From the NCBI GenBank assembly GCA_002292955.1, contig DBCH01000090.1, positions 1 to 17,619 of the forward strand: 17,619 nucleotides of DNA, read 5' to 3'. The translations under genes were made by a program, and so were the position numbers. The notes under the pieces were generated by a model. That model ran no database searches, was not told the DNA's origin, and saw nothing but the letters and a program-made list of their open reading frames with translations. This document shows positions 1-7,152 of this stretch, piece by piece. Every line of letters starts with the position of its first letter. Positions within the stretch are counted from its first letter, which is position 1. Source of the stretch: Microbacteriaceae bacterium UBA963 (lineage in GTDB: Bacteria > Actinomycetota > Actinomycetes > Actinomycetales > Microbacteriaceae).

Positions 1-870
1 CAGGAGTGGTCGGGCTACGCATCGGCGCTCGCCGAAGTCATTGAACAGCTGGAGCACCTCAGCGGCGGTCTCTTGCAACTGGCTATGGGCGGCACCGCGG
101 TTGGCACGGGCCTGAACTCCCCCGAAGGTTTCGGCGACGATGTTGCCAAGGTCATTGCCAAGCTGACGGGCTACCCTTTCCGCACGGCAAGCAACAAGTT
201 TGCCGCGCAGGGAACGCTGGACAAACTGGTGGCCGCGCACGCCGGCCTCAAGCTTGCCGCTGTGACCCTGTTCAAGATTGCCAACGACATGCGCTGGCTG
301 GGATCAGGTCCGCGGACCGGACTGCAAGAGCTCATCTTGCCGTCGAACGAGCCGGGCTCGTCAATCATGCCCGGCAAGGTAAACCCCACTCAGGCCGAAG
401 CCATGCTCATGGTGTGCATTCAGATCATGAGCTCGGATGTTGCCGTGCAGTGGGGCGGATCCGAGGGCAACTTTGAACTCAACGCCTTCCGGCCCATCCT
501 CATCAACAACTACCTGCACTCCGCGCTAATCTTGGGCGACATGGCGGATCACTTCCGGGAGTTCATGATTGAAGGGGCGCAACTGAATCGCAAAAAGATT
601 CAGGAGAACATTGAGAACTCGGTGATGATGGTCACCGCACTCTCGCCCATCATCGGATACGACCAAGCATCCGTGATCTCGCACTACGCCATCGATCATG
701 GGTTGACGCTGAAGCAGGCAGCGCTTGCCAACGGCGTAACCGAAGAGCTCTACGACCGAGTGGTCGTCCCCCTGAACATGACACACCCGGACAGGCCGAG
801 CACAGCCGCAAAATCTCCCGCCAAGGTGGGGGCAAAGGTGGCTGCAAAAAAGTCAGCGGGAACCAAATAG
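1..870 (+). CDS. fumC: Class II fumarate hydratase, 3' part (5' end outside window)
   Basis: Frame 1 is open from base 1 and begins mid-protein (QEWSGYASALAEVIEQ), so the N-terminal third is missing. The enzyme reversibly hydrates fumarate to L-malate in the TCA cycle, in the cytosol. Visible family blocks are GGTAVGTGLN, KIANDMRWLGSGPR, the superfamily signature GSSIMPGKVNPTQ (about bases 358-396) with its mobile catalytic serine loop, GGSEGNFELNAFRP, and VTALSPIIGYD. These match FumC rather than aspartase or argininosuccinate lyase. The last 24 residues (796-867) are an Ala/Lys-rich tail after the usual fumarase end near VVVPLNM; such a tail is not part of the core fold. The stop codon at 868-870 touches the ATG of the aquaporin gene, suggesting co-transcription and translational coupling. 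Confidence 0.95.
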   Translation, partial: QEWSGYASALAEVIEQLEHLSGGLLQLAMGGTAVGTGLNSPEGFGDDVAKVIAKLTGYPFRTASNKFAAQGTLDKLVAAHAGLKLAAVTLFKIANDMRWLGSGPRTGLQELILPSNEPGSSIMPGKVNPTQAEAMLMVCIQIMSSDVAVQWGGSEGNFELNAFRPILINNYLHSALILGDMADHFREFMIEGAQLNRKKIQENIENSVMMVTALSPIIGYDQASVISHYAIDHGLTLKQAALANGVTEELYDRVVVPLNMTHPDRPSTAAKSPAKVGAKVAAKKSAGTK

Positions 871-1665
871 ATGGCGGACACGAGAAAGGCTAAAGACCAG
901 CTGATTGATGAAATCGGCGGTCGATCAAAATTCAGCGCGGACTGGGGGAACAAGACCACTCGGTTCCGCCGGCTGTTTGCCGAGTTCATCGGCATGTACG
1001 GCCTCACGTTTGTGCTCTCGGGTGGCGCTGCAACGTTGGACACCTGGGGCGGCGGAATCCCTCCCTTTGCCAACGTTGTCATCCTGTCGCTGATCTCGGC
1101 ACTGTGGCTCACGGCAGCCATTTATTTCTTGGGTGACATTTCTGCCCACTTCAACCCCGCAATGACCCTCGCGTTCGCGCTCCGAGGGGACATGGGGTGG
1201 TTGATGGCCGGCGCCTATTGGATCGTCCAGTTTGCGGCGGCAGCGGCGGGTTCTCTCACCGCGCTGGCGTTTTTTGGCACGGCCGGCAACCTGGCCGCGA
1301 CGCGCCCGCAACCTGATGCCCTCTGGGCTGCCGCCGGCTTTGAGGCCATTATTACCTTCGGTCTTGTTCTCATGGTTTTGGGCATTGCCAATGGGCCAAA
1401 GCTCAACGGACAGTTTGTTCCGCTAGCCGTGGGCGCCTACATCCTTGCGTGGGGAACGATGGGTGGCCTTTTCGAGGGTGCCGCCATGAACCCAGCCCGC
1501 GCCTTTGGGCCTGACGTTGCCCTGGGTGATCTTTCGACCTGGTGGGTGTACCTGCTCGGGCCCTGTGTTGGCGCCATTGTTGCCGTGGGAGCTGCAAAGC
1601 TCTTGCGGGGTCCCGCGACGAGCCAAGAAGCCATGGCCGCGATGGGCAACCCCGAGGGCCGCTAG
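871..1665 (+). CDS. MIP/aquaporin family channel
   Basis: This 264-residue integral membrane channel carries both half-helix NPA motifs. The first is HFNPAMT (N95-P96-A97) and the second is GAAMNPARAFGPD (N207-P208-A209, followed by the selectivity-filter R210). Six hydrophobic segments are visible, with an Asn/Arg/Lys-rich N-terminal 30 residues and a short polar tail. By alignment to AqpZ/GlpF, the TM5 filter position 12 residues before the second Asn is G195, as in glycerol facilitators, rather than the His of water channels. However, the residue after NPAR is Ala (A211), not the Asp typical of aquaglyceroporins. Substrate (water, glycerol or another small neutral solute) is therefore unclear. 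The ATG directly abuts the fumC stop and no strong Shine-Dalgarno is visible, so it probably depends on coupling to fumC translation. Its stop overlaps the stop of the convergent kinase gene. Confidence 0.92.
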   Translation: MADTRKAKDQLIDEIGGRSKFSADWGNKTTRFRRLFAEFIGMYGLTFVLSGGAATLDTWGGGIPPFANVVILSLISALWLTAAIYFLGDISAHFNPAMTLAFALRGDMGWLMAGAYWIVQFAAAAAGSLTALAFFGTAGNLAATRPQPDALWAAAGFEAIITFGLVLMVLGIANGPKLNGQFVPLAVGAYILAWGTMGGLFEGAAMNPARAFGPDVALGDLSTWWVYLLGPCVGAIVAVGAAKLLRGPATSQEAMAAMGNPEGR

Positions 1666-3395
1666 GGCAACGGGCTTCGGCGCGAGAACACGCCGGCAAA
1701 GAGGGCGTGCAACAGGGGTAAGCTCGAGACGGCAAGCAGAACGATGCCGAGAGTCTCGATGCGATCGATCACGATGAGTCCGCCCACAAAGAGGGCCGCA
1801 AAGAGCACAGCAGAAATCACGCGACGCAGTGTGCGGTTGAGGATGCGCGTGCGCCGCTCCAGTTCGGGGGACCGCACCGAGAGCTGGCCCATTTCTGCGC
1901 GCGAGATGAGGGCATCGATGCGCTTGGGCAGTTTGGCCGCGAGTTGAAGTGACGAGAGGCCGTCGCTGAGGAAGGCCCGCACCACGTTGCCGCCCTCGGC
2001 GCGCACCAGTTTGGCCGAGTAGGGTTCAACGGCGTTCCAGAGGTTGAACTCGGGGTTGAGCGAGCTGCACATGCCCGAGATGAGCGAGAGGGCCCGCACC
2101 ACGAGCAAGAAATTCTCGGGGAACTGGAAGGGGAGCGCCCGAACCACGTCCGCGAACTCGCGGGCAAAGGCCCGATACTCCTGCGGGTCGACCTTCTGAA
2201 GTTCGGCAAAGCCCAGCCCACCAAAGCGATCGAAGAGTTTGACGAAGGCGCGCTCCAGTTCAACCGTGTCGGCGCTCGGCATGAGCACTCCCACGTCGCG
2301 CATGCCCTCGATCATGCCGGCGCCGTCGCGCGAGGCCGCGGCAATCAGGGTGGAGCGCAGCGCCTTAGCGAGCCCCGCCGGCACTTGCCCCATCATTCCG
2401 AAGTCAATAAATGTCAGCCGCCAGTTTGGGGCGGTCTGGCCGTCCGCCGGCGGAAGCGGCTGCACGAACACGTTGCCCGGGTGCGGGTCGGCGTGAAAGA
2501 AGCCGTCGATGAGCACCTGGTCGAGCATGATGCGCGCAAACTCGTCGGCAACGTCGTGCGGGTTGATGCCGGCAGCCCGCAAACCGTCGAGATCGGTGAT
2601 CTTGATGTCGGTGACGTCTTCCTGCGTGAGCACGCGCCGCGTTGACCGCTCCCACACCATTTCGGGAACGCGCACGCGCGGGTTGTCGGCAAAGTTCTGA
2701 CCAAACCGCTCGGCATTGGCGCCCTCGTTGAGGTAGTCAATTTCCTCGAGGCATGTGGCGGCGAACTCCTCCATCAGTCGGGGCATGTCAGCGCGACGGT
2801 TGATGAGGCGAATGCGACTCAGCCATCCCGCAACCCTGCGAAGTGCACGAAGGTCGATGTCGACCACCGTGTCGATGCCCGGGCGCTGAATCTTGATGAC
2901 GACGTCTTTCAGGCCGGTGAATTCCTGGTCGCTTTCCGACAAAACGGCCCGGTGTACCTGGCCGAGCGAGGCGGCAGCCAGCGGCTCGGGGTTGACCCAG
3001 CTGAACGCCGTCTCGAGCGGAACGCCCAGCTCGCGTTCGGCCAGTGCGCGAATGGCGTCGAACGGCACGGCCGGGACCTCGTCCTGCAGGCCAATCAGTT
3101 CGTTGGTGATGACGGGCGGAAGCACGTCAAGCCGCGTGGACATGAACTGGCCGAGCTTGATCATGAGGCCACTGAGGCCGAGGGCGAGCCCGTGAAACCG
3201 GCGCGCGATCAGGGTGAGCCGACGGGTGCGGGTTCGTGCCGAAATCGAGCGAAGGCCCATGCGGGGCAGCGCGAGCTCAAACCACCACGTTGACACAAGT
3301 TGCCGAGCGGCAAAGCGAATGATGCGTCGGTAACGCGAGCGCGCTCGACGCGCGGTCATGGGTTCGCTAGCGATGCCGGAGTTGGATTGTGCCAC
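1662..3395 (-). CDS. ABC1/AarF/UbiB-family atypical protein kinase-like protein
   Basis: This 577-residue protein has the full ABC1 (UbiB/COQ8) signature set. It has the KxGQ motif (K80-L81-G82-Q83 in LMIKLGQFMSTR), the A-rich nucleotide loop AAASLGQVH (140-148) in place of a P-loop, and the invariant Lys (K168 in VVIKIQRPG). The catalytic HADPHPGN follows at 301-308, with the DFG Asp at D331 (FIDFGMMG). Two hydrophobic C-terminal segments (roughly 525-570) probably anchor it in the membrane. Family members support quinone/isoprenoid lipid metabolism through ATPase activity; in a menaquinone-using actinobacterium the partner is unknown. The start is GTG at 3393-3395, only 3 nt after the padR stop; ATG at residue 13 (3357-3359) is an alternative. 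Operon with padR is very likely. The stop codon (1662-1664) lies inside a CTAG shared with the aquaporin stop. Confidence 0.93.
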   Translation of the reverse strand: MAQSNSGIASEPMTARRARSRYRRIIRFAARQLVSTWWFELALPRMGLRSISARTRTRRLTLIARRFHGLALGLSGLMIKLGQFMSTRLDVLPPVITNELIGLQDEVPAVPFDAIRALAERELGVPLETAFSWVNPEPLAAASLGQVHRAVLSESDQEFTGLKDVVIKIQRPGIDTVVDIDLRALRRVAGWLSRIRLINRRADMPRLMEEFAATCLEEIDYLNEGANAERFGQNFADNPRVRVPEMVWERSTRRVLTQEDVTDIKITDLDGLRAAGINPHDVADEFARIMLDQVLIDGFFHADPHPGNVFVQPLPPADGQTAPNWRLTFIDFGMMGQVPAGLAKALRSTLIAAASRDGAGMIEGMRDVGVLMPSADTVELERAFVKLFDRFGGLGFAELQKVDPQEYRAFAREFADVVRALPFQFPENFLLVVRALSLISGMCSSLNPEFNLWNAVEPYSAKLVRAEGGNVVRAFLSDGLSSLQLAAKLPKRIDALISRAEMGQLSVRSPELERRTRILNRTLRRVISAVLFAALFVGGLIVIDRIETLGIVLLAVSSLPLLHALFAGVFSRRSPLP

Positions 3396-3398
3396 TCT

Positions 3399-3944
3399 CT
3401 AATCTTGCGCTAACAACGCCCTCAGTTTTTTCGCGGCCTCGTCGAGAACGCTCGTGGCCTCGAGAATTTTGTCTTCCTTGGCCTTGCGGGCAACGTCGGC
3501 GGCAGCGCGGGCCACGGTGAGGCCTGCCATGGCCAGGGCTCCACGGGGACCGGGCTCACGGTCGCTGCCCGTTGCCCACGGGGCAGGCTTTGCCGCGTCA
3601 GCCTCGGCAACGGCACGACCGGCATCGGTGAGCGAATACGTGCGTTTTCCCGCGGACTCCTTTGAGGCGACCAGGCCTTCGTCGGCAAGAAGCTGAAGCG
3701 CGGGATAAACCGAGCCGGGGCTGGGCTTCCAGACTCCGCCACTGCGCGTCGAAATCTCGTGGATGATCTGGTAACCGTGCATCGACGACTCGGTGAGGAG
3801 CCGGAGGATGGCGGCACGAACATCGCCGCGCTTCATGCGCATGTCCACATTCCGTGTGAACTGCTTGCGCAAATCGTCGAGTGTCTCCCACGCCGAAGCA
3901 CCCATCCGCGCGCCGTCGGAATTCTTAAACCAGGACTCTCTCAT
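3399..3944 (-). CDS. PadR-family transcriptional regulator
   Basis: This 181-residue DNA-binding repressor-type protein has a typical PadR winged helix at about residues 38-110: RGDVRAAILRLLTESSMHGYQ, then KPSPGSVYPALQLLADEGLV and a wing ending in KRTYSLTDAGR. A C-terminal Ala/Lys-rich helical part (about 137-178) would dimerise. I place the start at ATG 3942-3944 and not at the upstream ATG 3954-3956, because a perfect GGAGG (complement of 3950-3954) sits 5 nt before the former and would lie inside codons 1-3 of the latter. A perfect palindrome 41 bp upstream is a good candidate operator, implying autoregulation and control of the following ABC1 kinase gene. The ligand is unknown. PadR proteins often control nearby exporters, and an ABC exporter and an aldo/keto reductase lie just upstream on the same strand. 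Confidence 0.93.
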   Translation of the reverse strand: MRESWFKNSDGARMGASAWETLDDLRKQFTRNVDMRMKRGDVRAAILRLLTESSMHGYQIIHEISTRSGGVWKPSPGSVYPALQLLADEGLVASKESAGKRTYSLTDAGRAVAEADAAKPAPWATGSDREPGPRGALAMAGLTVARAAADVARKAKEDKILEATSVLDEAAKKLRALLAQD

Positions 3945-3949
3945 GATGA

Positions 3950-3954
3950 CCTCC
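3950..3954 (-). promoter_or_regulatory. Shine-Dalgarno GGAGG of padR (decides start)
   Basis: The minus strand reads GGAGG-TCATC-ATG, a consensus ribosome-binding site with 5-nt spacing that selects the ATG at 3942-3944 over the ATG 12 nt upstream. Confidence 0.85.
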
Positions 3955-3984
3955 ATGGAATCGGTAGGGGAATGACTGCATTCT

Positions 3985-4000
3985 TAACGATATATCGTTA
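3985..4000. promoter_or_regulatory. Perfect 16-bp palindrome, candidate PadR operator
   Basis: TAACGATATATCGTTA is identical to its own reverse complement. It lies 41 bp upstream of the padR start and 20 bp past the stop of the aldo/keto reductase gene. It is AT-rich against a GC-rich background. Dyads of this size with a central ATAT are typical PadR binding sites, so autoregulation of padR-ubiB is the simplest reading; binding is inferred. Confidence 0.75.
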
Positions 4001-4019
4001 CGCGCCCCCCGGTGGACGA

Positions 4020-4991
4020 TTAGCGGTCGAACATCGCCATCTGGGTCGGACCGTGGTGATCGCCCAGCGGCTGGGTGATGTTGTCGAGTCGGGCAACTTG
4101 GTCGGGAGTGAGAGCAACATCCACGGCACCGAGATCTTCTTCAAGATGCGGGATGCGGATGGTGCCGGGGATGGGCACCCAGTCAGCACCCTTGGCGAGT
4201 AGCCAAGCGAGCGACACCTGAGCCGGGGTGGCACCCACCTCAGCGGCCACCGCAACAATCTCCTGGACGCGACGTAGGTTCTCATCGAACACGTCCTCAA
4301 CGAATCGGGGGTTGGAGAGCCGCCAATCGTTGTCGTCGAGCTGGTCGCGCGAGGTGATCTTCCCTGACAACATGCCCCGACCGAGCGGCGAATAGGGCAC
4401 AAAGCCGATGCCCAGCTCGCGCAGCGCATCCAGCGTGCCGTCATCGCCGTCACGCGTCCAGAGGGAGTACTCCGATTGCAGCGCGGTCACGGGATGCACG
4501 GCATGCGCTCGCCGGATGGTGGCCTGGCCGGCCTCAGAGAGCCCGATGTGACCAATCTTGCCCTCGTCAATGAGGTCCACGAGCGTGCCCATCACGTCTT
4601 CGATGGGAATGGTCTTGTCCACGCGGTGTTGGTAGTAAAGGTCGATGTAGTCAACGTCGAGGCGCTTGAGCGAGCCCTCGATGGACACACGGATGTTCTC
4701 GAGTGAACTGTCGGGAGCGGGTCTCCCCACGTTCGAGCGCAGTCCGAACTTGGTTGCCAGCACCACCTTGTCGCGGCGACCCTTGATGGCCTTGCCCACG
4801 AGCACTTCGTTCTTCTCGGGCCCATAGATCTCGGCCGTATCGATGAGGGTCACGCCCAGATCGAGCGCGCGGTGGATAACCGCAATAGAGTCGGCGTCGG
4901 GCTGCTTGTGGCCGGTGTAGATGTGCGACATGCCCATGCAGCCCAAGCCAATGCGGGAGACGGGAAGTGAGCCGAGTTGCGTGTATTCCAC
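4020..4991 (-). CDS. Aldo/keto reductase
   Basis: This 323-residue NADPH-dependent oxidoreductase has the (beta/alpha)8 AKR fold. The catalytic tetrad is visible: D51 (LIDTAEIYG), Y56, K81 (LATKFG) and H122 (YYQHRVD). Other family blocks are GLGCMGMSH near the N-terminus, GKIGHIGLSE, QSEYSLWTRD, VPYSPLGRGMLSG and the cofactor-binding end WVPIPGTIRIPHLEEDL. This resembles the AKR13-type YajO/IolS-like reductases that reduce aldehydes and ketones with broad specificity; substrate cannot be told. The start is GTG (complement of 4989-4991) with AAGGA about 9 nt upstream. It follows the ABC exporter gene by 50 bp on the same strand and probably shares its transcript. No terminator is visible between it and padR. 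Confidence 0.93.
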   Translation of the reverse strand: MEYTQLGSLPVSRIGLGCMGMSHIYTGHKQPDADSIAVIHRALDLGVTLIDTAEIYGPEKNEVLVGKAIKGRRDKVVLATKFGLRSNVGRPAPDSSLENIRVSIEGSLKRLDVDYIDLYYQHRVDKTIPIEDVMGTLVDLIDEGKIGHIGLSEAGQATIRRAHAVHPVTALQSEYSLWTRDGDDGTLDALRELGIGFVPYSPLGRGMLSGKITSRDQLDDNDWRLSNPRFVEDVFDENLRRVQEIVAVAAEVGATPAQVSLAWLLAKGADWVPIPGTIRIPHLEEDLGAVDVALTPDQVARLDNITQPLGDHHGPTQMAMFDR

Positions 4992-5041
4992 GAGGTGCGT
5001 CCTTACGAGGAGAGGGAGGGCAGAGCCGTGAGCGGCAGGTT

Positions 5042-6958
5042 CTATTCTGGCGCACGCGCGCTCGCCGGCGCGCTCGTGCTGCGCGGGGCGGCATCGCGTG
5101 TGGGCCTGTTGCCCACGGAATCCTGCTCGGCCACCAACTTCGAATAGAGGCCCTTCTTTTTCATGAGCTGCGCGTGCGTGCCCTGCTCCACCACGCGGCC
5201 GGCATCAATCACATAAATGATGTCGGCATTGACGATGGTCGAAAGTCGGTGCGCGATGGCAATCGTCGTGCGGTTGCGCGCAGCCTTGTCGAGCGTCTTT
5301 TGCACAATGCGTTCGGAGACGGTGTCGAGCGAACTCGTGGCCTCATCAAGGATGAGCACGCTCGGGTCTTTGAGCAGGACGCGCGCGATGGCCACGCGCT
5401 GCTTCTCCCCACCACTCAATCGATACCCGCGTTCGCCAACGAGCGTGTCGTAGCCCAGGGGGAACGTGGCAATGGTCTCGTGAATGTTGGCCGCCTTGGC
5501 GACTTTGATCAACTCGGCGTCGGTGGCGTCCGGCTTTGCATAGCGCAGGTTCTCGGCAATCGTGGCGTGAAACAGGTACGTCTCTTGGCTCACAATTCCG
5601 ATGTTGGCGATGAGCGAGTCGGCCGTGAGTTCGCGCACGTCGGTGCCGGCAAACATCACGCGCCCCGACTCCACGTCAAAGAACCTCGGCACGAGGTACG
5701 ACAGCGTGGTCTTGCCCGAGCCGGACGGACCCACGAACGCCACGAACTGCCCGGGCTCTACCTTCAGTGACACGTCGATCAGCGTGGGAGTTTCGTCTTC
5801 CCCCGCTCCGGGATACCTGAAGGTCACCCGGTCGAATTCGATGCGGCCCACCTTGGCCGGGTCGACGGTTTTGGCGTCGGGCGCGTCAGCGATGGCGGGC
5901 ACCAGGTCAAGGTACTGAAAAATGCGGGCAAAAAGCGCCTGCGAGGTTTGCAGATCGAGCCCCACCTGCATCACGTTCATCAGCGGGAACAGCAGGCGCG
6001 CCTGCACCGTGGTGAACGCCACGATGGTTCCGATGGTCACGTCTACGCCACCGGCAATCAGGTAGCCGGCAACCAAATAGATTACGGCGGGAATCGATGA
6101 CAAGAAGATCTGCACCATCGCAAAGAACCACTGGCCCGACATGGCCTGGCGCACCTGCAGGCCAATCTGAACCTTGTTCTCGTTGTCGTAGCGCCGCACC
6201 TCCGCGCCCTGCTGCGAGAAGCTCTTGGCCAACAGGATGCCGCTCACGCTCAGCGCTTCTTGCGTGATGGCCGTCATCTCGCTCAGCGACTCTTGCGTCT
6301 TGGTCGCAATGCGCGCGCGCACTTGGCCCACCCGGCGTTGGGCGATCACCATGAGGGGCAGCATGATCACGGCCACTAGGGTGAGCTGCCACGACAGGAT
6401 CAGCATGGCCACGAATGCGGCCAGCACGGTGACGGTGTTGCCGAGCACAGTGGAGACCGTATTGCTCAGCACGCCGGCCACTCCGCCGACATCGTTTTGC
6501 AGGCGCGACTGAATGATGCCGGTCTTGGTGCGCGTGAAGAACGCAAGCTCCATCGACTGTAGGTGGCTAAACAGGCGAACGCGCAGAACGCCCATCACTT
6601 TGTTGCCCACGGTCTGCGTGAGGTACGTCTGGCCCACGCCCAATCCTGCCGAAAGAATCCAGATGGCAATCATGAGCACCACCATGCTCGCGAGCAGCGA
6701 AAGGTTTGGTCCACCCGTTTCGGGAAAGAGCCCTTGGTTGAAGGCGACCTCGATGAGCAGCGGCGGGATGACGGTAAGGCCAGCACTCGTGATGACGAGC
6801 GCGGCGGTGGCAATGAGTGGCGCGCGAAAGGCCGAGAACAGACCCACGATGCGCCGAAACAGGTGTGGAATTTCGGGGGCGCTGGCGTTCAGTTCGCGCT
6901 GCACGCGTGCGTCTCGAGATCGTCCCCCCAGGGGCCCGCCATGACCGTGCATGCTCAT
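5042..6958 (-). CDS. ABC transporter half-exporter (TMD-NBD fusion, MsbA/LmrA type)
   Basis: This 638-residue type IV ABC exporter subunit should work as a homodimer in the membrane. A transmembrane domain with about six helices (roughly 45-325) is followed by an ATPase domain (about 372-610). The ATPase domain has Walker A GPSGSGKTT (410-418), a Q-loop in SQETYLF, signature LSGGEKQR (514-521), Walker B VLILDEA, D-loop SSLD and the switch His H570 (AIAHRLS). All catalytic motifs are intact, so it is not degenerate. The C-terminal 30 residues are Ala/Arg/Pro-rich and probably unstructured. The start ATG at 6956-6958 has no Shine-Dalgarno; a TAGGCT box ends 6 nt upstream, pointing to a leaderless mRNA. 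The substrate (lipid, drug or peptide) is unknown. The downstream AKR gene is likely in the same operon. Confidence 0.95.
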   Translation of the reverse strand: MSMHGHGGPLGGRSRDARVQRELNASAPEIPHLFRRIVGLFSAFRAPLIATAALVITSAGLTVIPPLLIEVAFNQGLFPETGGPNLSLLASMVVLMIAIWILSAGLGVGQTYLTQTVGNKVMGVLRVRLFSHLQSMELAFFTRTKTGIIQSRLQNDVGGVAGVLSNTVSTVLGNTVTVLAAFVAMLILSWQLTLVAVIMLPLMVIAQRRVGQVRARIATKTQESLSEMTAITQEALSVSGILLAKSFSQQGAEVRRYDNENKVQIGLQVRQAMSGQWFFAMVQIFLSSIPAVIYLVAGYLIAGGVDVTIGTIVAFTTVQARLLFPLMNVMQVGLDLQTSQALFARIFQYLDLVPAIADAPDAKTVDPAKVGRIEFDRVTFRYPGAGEDETPTLIDVSLKVEPGQFVAFVGPSGSGKTTLSYLVPRFFDVESGRVMFAGTDVRELTADSLIANIGIVSQETYLFHATIAENLRYAKPDATDAELIKVAKAANIHETIATFPLGYDTLVGERGYRLSGGEKQRVAIARVLLKDPSVLILDEATSSLDTVSERIVQKTLDKAARNRTTIAIAHRLSTIVNADIIYVIDAGRVVEQGTHAQLMKKKGLYSKLVAEQDSVGNRPTRDAAPRSTSAPASARAPE

Positions 6959-6964
6959 TCGCTG

Positions 6965-6970
6965 AGCCTA
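6965..6970 (-). promoter_or_regulatory. Candidate -10 box (TAGGCT) giving a leaderless ABC exporter mRNA
   Basis: On the minus strand TAGGCT is followed by 6 nt and then the ATG of the exporter gene. This leaves no room for a Shine-Dalgarno and puts the transcription start at or next to the A of the start codon. No convincing -35 is seen. Confidence 0.5.
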
Positions 6971-7103
6971 CGGGCGGGTGCCACGTTCACGAAACTCGAT
7001 GAACCGGCCAGACGGGGGAATAGTGGCGGTGTTCTTCTCTCGTTCCGCCCGAGAGAATGCTCCGAGTCGCAACGGGGGAAAAGCGTGCTCGGCGCCGACC
7101 GGC

Positions 7104-7109
7104 TAGGAT
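7104..7109 (+). promoter_or_regulatory. Candidate -10 box (TAGGAT) for the aminotransferase gene
   Basis: TAGGAT fits the actinobacterial TANNNT -10 pattern and would give a leader of roughly 35-40 nt before the ATG at 7153. No clear -35 hexamer is visible, so confidence is low. Confidence 0.35.
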
Positions 7110-7152
7110 GGAGGGGATAAAGGGATTCAAACATCGCCGTTTGGAGCTGATA

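Noticed and set aside
4967..5770. 267-residue open frame on plus opposite the ABC exporter
   Set aside because: It is antisense to the ATPase domain with intact Walker motifs; no independent support.
7057..7152. N-terminal extension of the aminotransferase by 32 residues
   Set aside because: The extension is basic, unlike the family, overlaps the candidate -10, and a GGAG site favours the ATG at 7153.
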